A program made the position numbers and the translations under genes. Below the pieces are notes generated by a model. It did no database searches. It had not been told where the DNA came from and saw only the letters and a list, made by a program, of their open reading frames with translations. 64,000 bases of DNA from Acidobacteriota bacterium (GTDB lineage Bacteria; Acidobacteriota; Thermoanaerobaculia; Multivoradales; J023), in contig JAJCXO010000215.1 of NCBI GenBank assembly GCA_029263395.1, positions 1 through 64,000 of the forward strand, read 5' to 3'. Below are positions 18,461-25,154 of this stretch, piece after piece (the stretch's first letter is position 1; every line of letters starts with the position of its first letter).

Positions 18461-19570
18461 ATGAGCGAATCGACATCCTTCACCGCCGAGATCCTGGAAA
18501 CCAGCGCGTCTGCCTATGCTGGCTGCGCCGCCCACCTCTTCTTGGAGCAAAATCCCGAGATTGCTGACGAGTCTTCGCGGGGCGACCTGCGGACCTGGAA
18601 ATCTCATTTGACCCATCGTGTGCTGGAGCTCTCGGCTGCGGTTGGAGCGGAAGAGCCGGCGATCTTCGCGGCTCGGTTGCAGTGGGCAGGCAAAGCCTTC
18701 GACGCTCGCGATATGAAGACGCGCGATTTGCGATCGAGCCTCGCCTGCCTGCGCGAGGTGCTGGCAGAAGAGTTGCCCGAGATCGCCCGTGAGACGGCTA
18801 CGAGCTACATCGACTCTGCGCTCGATGCTTTCGATCAGCCACCCAGCAAACCAGCGATGGGTTCAGGGCTCGATCCCGCGAACCCGACGGATCGACTGGC
18901 GCTGCAATACCTTCAAGCGGCGCTGGAAGGCGACAGCCCCCACGCCGTCGACATCGTCATCGCAGCGACTGAAGATAGCCTGAGCGTCCAAGACGCCTAC
19001 TTGAAAATACTACTCCCGGCCCAACAGGAGGTCGGACGCCTGTGGCATACCGGCGACCTTCGAATCGCCGAAGAACATCTGGTGACGACAACAACCGAAC
19101 GAGTTATGTCGATCCTCGCTTATCGTTCGACTGCGCTCGCTGCAGCAGGGTCTGTTGCATTGCCGTCTACCGCCCATGGCAAAACCGTTCTCTCGGCAAC
19201 GGTCGCCGGTAACACCCATCATTTGGCGGTGCGGGTGCTCGCCGACTTCTTCGAGATGGCAGGTTGGCGCTCGATCTGCCTGGGAGCCAATGTGCCACCT
19301 TCCGACTTGGCCACCGCAGTCGTGTACTTCGACGCCGATCTTTTGATGCTTTCGGCAGCCTTGTCAACGCAAATCAAAATGGCTCGTCAGACCATCGAAG
19401 AAGTACGTCAACTGCCAGATCGCACAACTAAAATCTTGGTCGGTGGCAGCGGGTTCAACGACGCTCCCGAGCTTTGGCAGCGGATAGGGGCTGATGGACA
19501 CGCCCTGACGGCAGACTCAGCCGTCACCTTGGGGGCGCAACTCGTTGGGCTCGGATCCTCAGACCCTTAA
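18461..19570 (+). CDS. CarH/LitR-like B12-binding protein lacking a MerR DNA-binding domain (putative photoreceptor)
   Basis: 369 aa. Residues 1-140 are a helical region of unknown family with no MerR winged helix. Residues 145-225 form the four-helix B12-binding cap and contain the complete Wx9EH light-sensor signature: W195, then E205-H206 in RLWHTGDLRIAEEH. Residues 240-365 are the Rossmann B12-binding domain. The axial-ligand motif ExHxxG of CarH appears as N251-T-H253-H-L-A, so the coordinating His is present while flanking positions differ. The second half has LLMLSAALSTQ and ILVGGSGFN, as in corrinoid-binding domains. CarH/LitR proteins bind adenosylcobalamin and change state on illumination. 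Lacking its own DNA-binding domain, this protein more likely acts through a partner, and the next gene, 74 bp downstream, is an ECF sigma factor. Confidence 0.87.
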   Translation: MSESTSFTAEILETSASAYAGCAAHLFLEQNPEIADESSRGDLRTWKSHLTHRVLELSAAVGAEEPAIFAARLQWAGKAFDARDMKTRDLRSSLACLREVLAEELPEIARETATSYIDSALDAFDQPPSKPAMGSGLDPANPTDRLALQYLQAALEGDSPHAVDIVIAATEDSLSVQDAYLKILLPAQQEVGRLWHTGDLRIAEEHLVTTTTERVMSILAYRSTALAAAGSVALPSTAHGKTVLSATVAGNTHHLAVRVLADFFEMAGWRSICLGANVPPSDLATAVVYFDADLLMLSAALSTQIKMARQTIEEVRQLPDRTTKILVGGSGFNDAPELWQRIGADGHALTADSAVTLGAQLVGLGSSDP

Positions 19571-19644
19571 TCGCACCGGTATTGTCTCGACTAGCGTCCG
19601 ATCGCAGATCCTGCCGCTTACCAGAGATATACTGCTCACCTCTT

Positions 19645-20202
19645 ATGTCCGCGAAACCGATCGAGGACCCTAGCCCTGACATCCTCGCACGCTTGGGCGA
19701 GGGTGACCCCGGAGCTGCAGAGGAGTGCCTAGACCGCTATGGTGCCATGGTCTGGTCGCTTGCTCGACGGTTTTCTCCGAGCCCATCGGATGCCGAGGAT
19801 GCTGTGCAGGAGATTTTCTTGGCGGTCTGGAAAAATGCCGCCCGCTTCGATCCGGCGAAGGCTTCCGAACCGACCTTCATCAACATGATCGCACGGCGGC
19901 GGTTGATCGATCTGCATCGCCACAAGCAACGTCGGCCCGAAGCGACAAGTAGCGAGCTCGAGCTCGAAACCATGGTGGACCAGCGATCCGGCGAAATCGA
20001 AGCGCGAGCCGAGATGCGACTTGCATCGCGAGCGATAAAAGACCTTCGGCAAGTCGAGCGCGATGCCATTTTGCTTTCGACTTACCACGGCATGTCGCAT
20101 CGTGAGATTTCGCAGAACATGGATCTACCCCTCGGGACCGTCAAGACTTACATCCGCAGAGGTCTCAACCGAGTCCGCGAGCAACTAGAAACTATCGGCT
20201 AG
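19645..20202 (+). CDS. ECF-family RNA polymerase sigma factor
   Basis: 185 aa from the ATG at 19645 (MSAKPIEDPSPDILARL); the 21-codon upstream extension is rejected. The sigma-2 domain carries the -10-binding and core-binding helices (YGAMVWSLARRF, DAEDAVQEIFLAVWKNAARF, INMIARRRLIDLHR). After a short linker, the sigma-4 domain is LRQVERDAILLSTYHGMSHREI followed by the recognition helix LPLGTVKTYIRRGLNRVREQL. No anti-sigma factor of the usual zinc-finger or membrane type is next to it. The upstream B12-binding protein is the natural candidate regulator, as litR-litS pair in Streptomyces (established precedent, there with a MerR-type LitR). Its stop codon overlaps the convergent SRPBCC stop in one CTAG. 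Confidence 0.94.
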   Translation: MSAKPIEDPSPDILARLGEGDPGAAEECLDRYGAMVWSLARRFSPSPSDAEDAVQEIFLAVWKNAARFDPAKASEPTFINMIARRRLIDLHRHKQRRPEATSSELELETMVDQRSGEIEARAEMRLASRAIKDLRQVERDAILLSTYHGMSHREISQNMDLPLGTVKTYIRRGLNRVREQLETIG

Positions 20203-20681
20203 GCAGCAGGACTCACAGCAGCCTGCTGCACGTCAACGCCATCGAACAGATGCTTCAACTGCTCGTGGCGATAAGAGAAAATTCGCTTCAAATCCGGGGC
20301 AACGAAGAGATTCCGGATGAGGCTTCCACCCAACACGGCATAGTTCACTTCGTCGTCAACCCAGGTGCCGCCATCGGCCTCGCGAAACCGGTGTTCGTGA
20401 TGCCACATGCGATAAGGCCCGCGGCGTTGCTCGTCCACAAACCGAAAAGGCGGCTCCCATGCGGTGATTTCGCTGCGCCAACGCAGCGGAATACCGTGCA
20501 CCCGTAGTCGATAGTCGATCAGCGCTCCGACCCGCATCTCGACCGGTACTGGGGTCATGATCTCGAACTTCAGCAGCGGCGGCGTCAGGCTCTCAAGGTT
20601 TTCCGCACAGGCGAAGAAATCGAAGACCCTCTCGATTGCGTGCGGAAGGAATATCGAACGCTCAAACGTGAATATCTTCAT
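20199..20681 (-). CDS. SRPBCC-family protein (START/polyketide-cyclase fold)
   Basis: 160 aa. Opens with FTFERSIFLPHAIERVFDFF, the usual SRPBCC entry strand and helix, followed by NLESLTPPLLKFEI, the core WRSEITAWEPPFRFVDEQRRGPYRMWHHEH-type strands and a C-terminal helix with IFSYRHEQLKHLF. These domains bind hydrophobic ligands; members near lipid or polyketide genes may act as cyclases or lipid carriers. The ATG at 20681 has a strong AGGAGG seven bases upstream. It is the last gene of the membrane protein-PKS-methyltransferase operon (51 bp after the methyltransferase). Its stop shares the palindrome CTAG with the ECF sigma stop. Confidence 0.88.
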   Translation of the reverse strand: MKIFTFERSIFLPHAIERVFDFFACAENLESLTPPLLKFEIMTPVPVEMRVGALIDYRLRVHGIPLRWRSEITAWEPPFRFVDEQRRGPYRMWHHEHRFREADGGTWVDDEVNYAVLGGSLIRNLFVAPDLKRIFSYRHEQLKHLFDGVDVQQAAVSPAA

Positions 20682-20732
20682 AGTGGTTCCTCCTCTATGA
20701 AGTACGACATCGCCTGACTGTTGGATGAGGAC

Positions 20733-21314
20733 CTACCTCGGGATCAAGCGACTGCGGTCACCCAACTTTTCGAAATAGTCTGAGTGGGCCGCTAACGCTT
20801 CCTCCTCGACCTTGATCCGAACCCGCAGTACGAGAGCATTGGCGATCGAGAACAACAACGCGGTCCACCAAGCGCCATGGACCAGCGGCAGGGCTGCCAC
20901 TTCGACGATCACCGCCAAGTAGTTGGGGTGGCGCAGCCAGCGGTAAGGGCCTCCTACCGATGGCGATTCTTCAGGCACCACAAAAACCCGGGTCGTCCAA
21001 CGATCACCTAGACTCGAAATGGCCCAGTAGCGCAAACCCATCGTGCCGACAACAAGCGCCAGCATCGTCAGGCCGAGCCATGGCACAAACGGCCGTTGTT
21101 GCCAAAACACTTCGACTGGCGCGGCAATCAGCAGCCCGGTGTGCATCAGAGCCATCGGACCAAAATGCGACTGTCCCACCTCGAAACCGCCCCGGGCCCG
21201 CAGACGACGGGCATTACGCTGGGTGATCACGAGCTCCATCAACCGCTCGATGACCACCAGGCCGATCAGACCAACAAAAAGCCACCGGGTATCCATTGCG
21301 GCGCCATCCATCAC
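20733..21314 (-). CDS. Isoprenylcysteine carboxyl methyltransferase-like membrane methyltransferase
   Basis: 193 aa. Four or five membrane helices with the ICMT/PEMT C-terminal signature GGPYRWLRHPNYLAVIVEV followed by E-rich RIKVEEEALAAHSDYFEKLG, the SAM-binding region. Such enzymes are encoded next to type III polyketide synthases, and in Streptomyces griseus SrsB methylates alkylresorcinols. The gene begins with GTG immediately followed by ATG at 21311; either could be the start. It starts one base after the PKS stop codon, so translational coupling is very likely. It is predicted to O-methylate the PKS product in the membrane. Confidence 0.88.
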   Translation of the reverse strand: MMDGAAMDTRWLFVGLIGLVVIERLMELVITQRNARRLRARGGFEVGQSHFGPMALMHTGLLIAAPVEVFWQQRPFVPWLGLTMLALVVGTMGLRYWAISSLGDRWTTRVFVVPEESPSVGGPYRWLRHPNYLAVIVEVAALPLVHGAWWTALLFSIANALVLRVRIKVEEEALAAHSDYFEKLGDRSRLIPR

Positions 21315-21315
21315 G

Positions 21316-22371
21316 TTACCAGCGCACCAGGACGAGCTCGGAACAAAAGCCCGGGCCCATGGCGGTGATCATGCCGTAACTACCCGCCGCCGGACGGTGC
21401 TGGTCCATCGTCTCTCTCAGCACCAGCAGCACCGAGGTCGAGGACAGGTTGCCAACTTCACGCAGACTCTTCCACGTCACTGCCAGCGCCTCCGGCCCGA
21501 GTTCGAGCCCTTCCTCCATCGCCTGCAGTACCTTGGGGCCTCCGGGGTGACAGACCCAGGAGGAAACATCGTCCCGTGTCAGCCCATGGTCAGCCAGGAA
21601 GGTGTCGACATCCTCGCGCAGATGACCGGTCACCATTTGCGGAACCTCGGCCGATAACACAATACCAAAACCGAGCTCCGAAATATCCCAACCCATGACG
21701 CCTTCGGTGTCGGGGTAAAAGATCGAGCGTGTGTCGAGCACCTCGGGACCAGACGCCGCCGTCTGATGCTCGGCACCACTGATGACGACCGCTGCCGCAC
21801 CATCCCCGAATAGGCCGGTGGCAATAAGATTCGGAATCGACAGGTCTCGCCGCTGCAGGGTCAACGAACAGAGTTCAACCGACAGCAGCACCGCAACCTG
21901 GTCGGGGAAGGCGCGCACATAGTCGACCGCACGGGCGATCCCGGCGGCGCCGGCAACGCAGCCCAGGCCAAAAATCGGTGTGCGTTTGACCGATGGTGAC
22001 AAGCTCAGCCGATTCATCAACCGGGCGTCGAGGGATGGTGTCGCAACCCCGGTGACCGTGACGGTAAACAAGGCATCGATATCCGCAACCCCGAGACCGG
22101 CACGATCTAGGGCATCACGGACCGCCTCGGCGCCGATATCCTGCGCCACCTTGATCCAAGCATTATTCGCTTTGCCCCAGGTGTCGAGCTCGTCGTACTC
22201 CTCGATCGGCAACGCGAGATGGCGCCCGCCGACGAGAACGTTGCGATGCAATCGATCCAGTCGTTCGGGGTTGTGGTGCTGCTGCGCCCATTCAGACTTG
22301 AGCGCACCGAGCAGCTGATCTTGATCGTAGTAGTTGGCAGGAAAAGCTTTACCCACCGCCGAAATTCGCAA
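21316..22371 (-). CDS. Type III polyketide synthase (chalcone/alkylresorcinol synthase family)
   Basis: 351 aa, normal for the family. The catalytic triad is visible: Cys138 in IFGLGCVAGAAG, His275 in WVCHPGGPKVL and Asn308 in REVGNLSSTSVLLVL. The end GPGFCSELVLVRW matches the conserved C-terminal loop. These enzymes extend a fatty acyl (CoA or ACP) starter with malonyl units to alkylresorcinols or alkylpyrones. The start is a TTG (MRISAVGKAFPANYYDQ); it is backed by GAGGAG eight bases upstream and by N-terminal conservation. It lies 30 bp behind the membrane protein gene and is directly coupled to the methyltransferase. Together with the ACP/FAAL operon it defines a phenolic-lipid-type pathway. 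Confidence 0.95.
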   Translation of the reverse strand: MRISAVGKAFPANYYDQDQLLGALKSEWAQQHHNPERLDRLHRNVLVGGRHLALPIEEYDELDTWGKANNAWIKVAQDIGAEAVRDALDRAGLGVADIDALFTVTVTGVATPSLDARLMNRLSLSPSVKRTPIFGLGCVAGAAGIARAVDYVRAFPDQVAVLLSVELCSLTLQRRDLSIPNLIATGLFGDGAAAVVISGAEHQTAASGPEVLDTRSIFYPDTEGVMGWDISELGFGIVLSAEVPQMVTGHLREDVDTFLADHGLTRDDVSSWVCHPGGPKVLQAMEEGLELGPEALAVTWKSLREVGNLSSTSVLLVLRETMDQHRPAAGSYGMITAMGPGFCSELVLVRW

Positions 22372-22401
22372 GCTGGGATCTCCTCGTGGAACCAGAACGT
22401 T

Positions 22402-23130
22402 TCATTCCTTACGGTCGCCGCTCGGCTCCGCTGGCGAAGCATAGGTCAGCTCGGACGATTCCGAGTCTGCTGCGCTTGCCGAATCTGCTGTGCTCGCCGT
22501 CGAAGCTGACCTCGATGTCTCGGGGTCAGCCGCAACATCCGATGCAGGGTCTTCTACGGGCTCCGGATTCTCTGTGGATGCAGAGTCTTCGTCCGATCCT
22601 GGGTCTTCGTCCGAGACTGGGTCTTCGTCCGAGACTGGGTCTTCGACTGTCGCCTCGGCTGTACTCGATGCCGCTGGACTCGCCACTGCAGCCTTGGGTA
22701 CCGCCAACTCCCACGGATCGAGCCCCGATCGTCGCGCCAAGTAAGCCAAGCTGAGACCACAGACGGAGTAGAGGGCCCACCAACCGAACGCCAGCGTCCA
22801 CCAGGGATCTTGCGGTTGACGAGCTGCAACCACAATCGTGATCACCAGCAACGGTCCGCGGAAGACCCAACCAACCCAACCGGCAACCAAGCCGTCGAGC
22901 CACCAGGACCCAAACCGACCACGGGTCAACAAGAAGAGTGCGATCAAACCCGCGGACTCGACCAGCCAGGTACCGAGCACCAGCTGTCCGGGAACCCGAG
23001 GCTGGTCGAATAGTGCCAGGCGAATCACCGAGCCACTACGAGGCTCGAAGTCGAGTAGCTCGACCGCAAAGCCAAAAAGGGCCAGCAGCAGCACCAACAA
23101 CGGAACGGCGTAAACGATGAAGCGTAACAA
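22402..23130 (-). CDS. Membrane protein with acidic repetitive tail (unknown function)
   Basis: 242 aa. About four hydrophobic helices in residues 1-145: FIVYAVPLLVLLLALFGFAV, VLGTWLVESAGLIALFLL, VGWVFRGPLLVITIVVAA and FGWWALYSVCGLSLAYLA. An acidic, disordered tail of nearly 100 residues follows, with repeats of the type DPVSDED and Ala/Ser-rich stretches. The family is not recognised. The start shown is TTG with no clear ribosome-binding site; no better in-frame start precedes the first helix. It lies 30 bp upstream of the type III PKS on the same strand and is probably the first gene of that operon; a role in anchoring or transporting the lipid product would be a guess. Confidence 0.72.
   Translation of the reverse strand: MLRFIVYAVPLLVLLLALFGFAVELLDFEPRSGSVIRLALFDQPRVPGQLVLGTWLVESAGLIALFLLTRGRFGSWWLDGLVAGWVGWVFRGPLLVITIVVAARQPQDPWWTLAFGWWALYSVCGLSLAYLARRSGLDPWELAVPKAAVASPAASSTAEATVEDPVSDEDPVSDEDPGSDEDSASTENPEPVEDPASDVAADPETSRSASTASTADSASAADSESSELTYASPAEPSGDRKE
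22586..22645. repeat. 18-bp tandem repeats inside the acidic tail
   Basis: Three consecutive near-identical 18-bp units of the form TCGTCCGAGACTGGGTCT encode the repeated SDEDPV-type hexapeptide. The first unit differs at two or three positions. In-frame slippage would lengthen or shorten the protein tail without a frameshift. Confidence 0.75.
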
Positions 23131-23177
23131 AGTGGTTCGATGCTAGCCCACTTCGATCAGGTCGGCCAGCTTAGGAG

Positions 23178-24563
23178 TCAATCCGCCAAAGCGACCAACT
23201 GCCGACGCCGTAGCTGCGAGCCATTAGCGCCATCCAGACCCTCAACGCCGGTCTGCAGAGGATCGAGCCAGTCACTGAGTCGGAAACCGAGGCGGCCACG
23301 GCCTTCCCAGGCTGCTGAAAACCGCCCAAACCAATCCGCCTGTGGCGTTGCGCAGGCCGCATAACCACCGTGCAACAGCCCAACAACTCGCTTTTGTCGA
23401 TTGAAGAGGGGTGCGCCCGAAGACCCGCCTTCGGTGGATCCAACCTCCCACTGACCGATGCGCAGATGGTTACCGTGCAACAGCGGCTCGTCGCTGAGGT
23501 GTTTCGTGGTCGTCGCACGATCGAAATCGAAACTGATCCGCTTGACATCGGTGTTGGGGTGATGGATGACAGCGGAACCGGCGGGATCTACCAACGACCG
23601 ATCCCAGCCAGCATAATAAACGCCAAACTCTGGAGACGGCAGATCGTCGAGCTCGAGCAACACCATGTCGGATGGGCGATGCGATGCATGGAATATGGCA
23701 CCGGTCTGGAATGCGTCCAGGTAACTCGCTGTTGCCTTGGGGACTTTTCGATCCGCGGCCTCTTCGGCGCTGCACTCGTCCCGCTCGTGGTTCCACATCA
23801 CAACCACCGAGGCTACGTTGTGGGTCGTGACACCACAATGGCTTGCCGTCAAGAAGAACGGTCGCCCATCCTGGGCCGTATTGTTGACCAAGAAGCCGGT
23901 ACAGAATCGCGTTCCCGCCACCGAGATCAACGCCACCGAACGCGCCTGATCGTTCCATGCCTTGGCCTCTGAGCAAGCGACATCACGATGACAGGCTCCA
24001 GATTTTGGCTCCGCTGCACCGAAGCCGGCATACCCATGCTGGACCTGCGACAGCTCGAGCTCCAACTGATCCAGCTCGTCCACCGGTAGTTGCAGCTCCA
24101 GAATCAGATCGTCGGTCGGGATTGGGGGGGTCCACAGCTCACCGTGGGTCTCGTTGTCATCTGCCGTGAACGGACCAATACCGTATTGACCGTCCGCTGA
24201 ATGCAAATAGAGCTGCCCCCCCGGCGGCATGCGATATTGCCGAAATGCCAAATTGAGCGAGTGTGCCCCCGGCGATCGCAATCGTAACCGCCAACGAGCC
24301 ACCGCACCGCGGAGCATCTGCCAATCTCCGAGAGCGTCCGTCCAGGGATTGATTTCGACATCCATCGACACCGCGTAGTGTGGTACCCGACCGTTGATTG
24401 CCCGCCGTTCATCGGCCAGCCGAATCTCTTGTTCGTCGACTGCCGGCAGCACAAACTGCTCGATCGCGTCGAGTTCACGGCCGGAAATCTCCGCCGCACC
24501 TGCAACCGGGAACCACAGCATCGCCACCAAAGCGATGACAAGGGGTACGAAGGGTCGAAACAT
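23178..24563 (-). CDS. Secreted trypsin-like serine protease (lysyl-endopeptidase-like)
   Basis: 461 aa. Signal peptide FVPLVIALVAMLWFPVAGA. An N-terminal propeptide/beta domain reaches about residue 185. The chymotrypsin-fold catalytic domain has His242 in FLTASHCG, Asp299 in RPSDMVLLELDD and Ser382 in EGGSSGAPLF. Cysteines typical of Achromobacter-type lysyl endopeptidases are present (GACHRDVACSE, DECSAEE). It is predicted to be an exported, autoprocessed endoprotease. The gene stands behind the 42-bp repeat region and 47 bp upstream of the membrane protein gene on the same strand, so read-through into the PKS operon is possible. Confidence 0.9.
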   Translation of the reverse strand: MFRPFVPLVIALVAMLWFPVAGAAEISGRELDAIEQFVLPAVDEQEIRLADERRAINGRVPHYAVSMDVEINPWTDALGDWQMLRGAVARWRLRLRSPGAHSLNLAFRQYRMPPGGQLYLHSADGQYGIGPFTADDNETHGELWTPPIPTDDLILELQLPVDELDQLELELSQVQHGYAGFGAAEPKSGACHRDVACSEAKAWNDQARSVALISVAGTRFCTGFLVNNTAQDGRPFFLTASHCGVTTHNVASVVVMWNHERDECSAEEAADRKVPKATASYLDAFQTGAIFHASHRPSDMVLLELDDLPSPEFGVYYAGWDRSLVDPAGSAVIHHPNTDVKRISFDFDRATTTKHLSDEPLLHGNHLRIGQWEVGSTEGGSSGAPLFNRQKRVVGLLHGGYAACATPQADWFGRFSAAWEGRGRLGFRLSDWLDPLQTGVEGLDGANGSQLRRRQLVALAD

Positions 24564-24740
24564 CGGAGACCTAGAGAGTGGAGATCGGGGTGGCGCAAGC
24601 TTTGAGAGCGGCGTCGCGGACGATATCGTGCAGCATCATACCATGGACTCTCAGGGGCCCTGTTCGGTTCCGGGCAGCCCGAGTTAGAACCCTCGTTAAG
24701 CCAGTGTGAACCTCACAACCACGAGGTGAAAATCTCAGGA

Positions 24741-25054
24741 CACCTCTGCGAACTTCACACACCCGAGTTGCGATTCGCAGAACGCCTCTGTGAACTTCAC
24801 ACACCCGAGTTGCGATTCGCAGAACACCTCTGTGAACTTCACACACCCGAGTTGCGATTCGCAGAACGCCTCTATGAACTTCACACACCCGAGTTGCGAT
24901 TCGCAGAACACCTCTGTGAACTTCACACACCCGAGTTGCGATTCGCAGAACACCTCTGTGAACTTCACACACCCGAGTTGCGATTCGCAGAACGCCTCTG
25001 CGAACTCTACACACCCGAGTTGCGATTCGCAGAACGCCTCTGTGAACTTCACAC
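24741..25054. repeat. Array of seven 42-bp tandem repeats plus a partial eighth
   Basis: Units start at 24741, 24783, 24825, 24867, 24909, 24951 and 24993, each exactly 42 bp. A 20-base partial unit occupies 25035-25054. Units differ at only a few positions (CAC or CGC at the start, TGTG/TGCG/TATG). Each unit contains two palindromes with single-base centres, TGTGAACTTCACA and TGCGATTCGCA. Their centres are 21 bp apart, half a unit. Because 42 is divisible by three, spurious ORFs run through in several frames. It lies in the 591-bp space between the protease start (24563) and the acetoacetyl-CoA synthetase stop (25155). A degenerate TGTGAACCTCACA occurs just upstream near 24703. Confidence 0.97.
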
Positions 25055-25154
25055 GGACGATAAGGTCCAGAGCGTTCGACAAAAACACACGTTGGGGGAC
25101 GACGACTCCGTTGATCTAGGGAATTTCGGCCAGACCCGACGTCGGGAACGAATC

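Noticed and set aside
18461-19570. B12-binding protein as a corrinoid methyltransferase component
   Set aside because: Methyltransferase partners are absent, the Wx9EH motif is specific to the photoreceptor type, and the neighbour is a sigma factor; kept only as a weaker alternative.
24741-25054. Possible CRISPR array
   Set aside because: The repeats are directly contiguous without unique spacers and there are no cas genes.
24741-25054. LexA- or CRP-like binding sites
   Set aside because: TGTGA-N3-TCACA has the wrong spacing for CRP (N6), and GAAC/GTTC pairs do not fit known LexA spacings.
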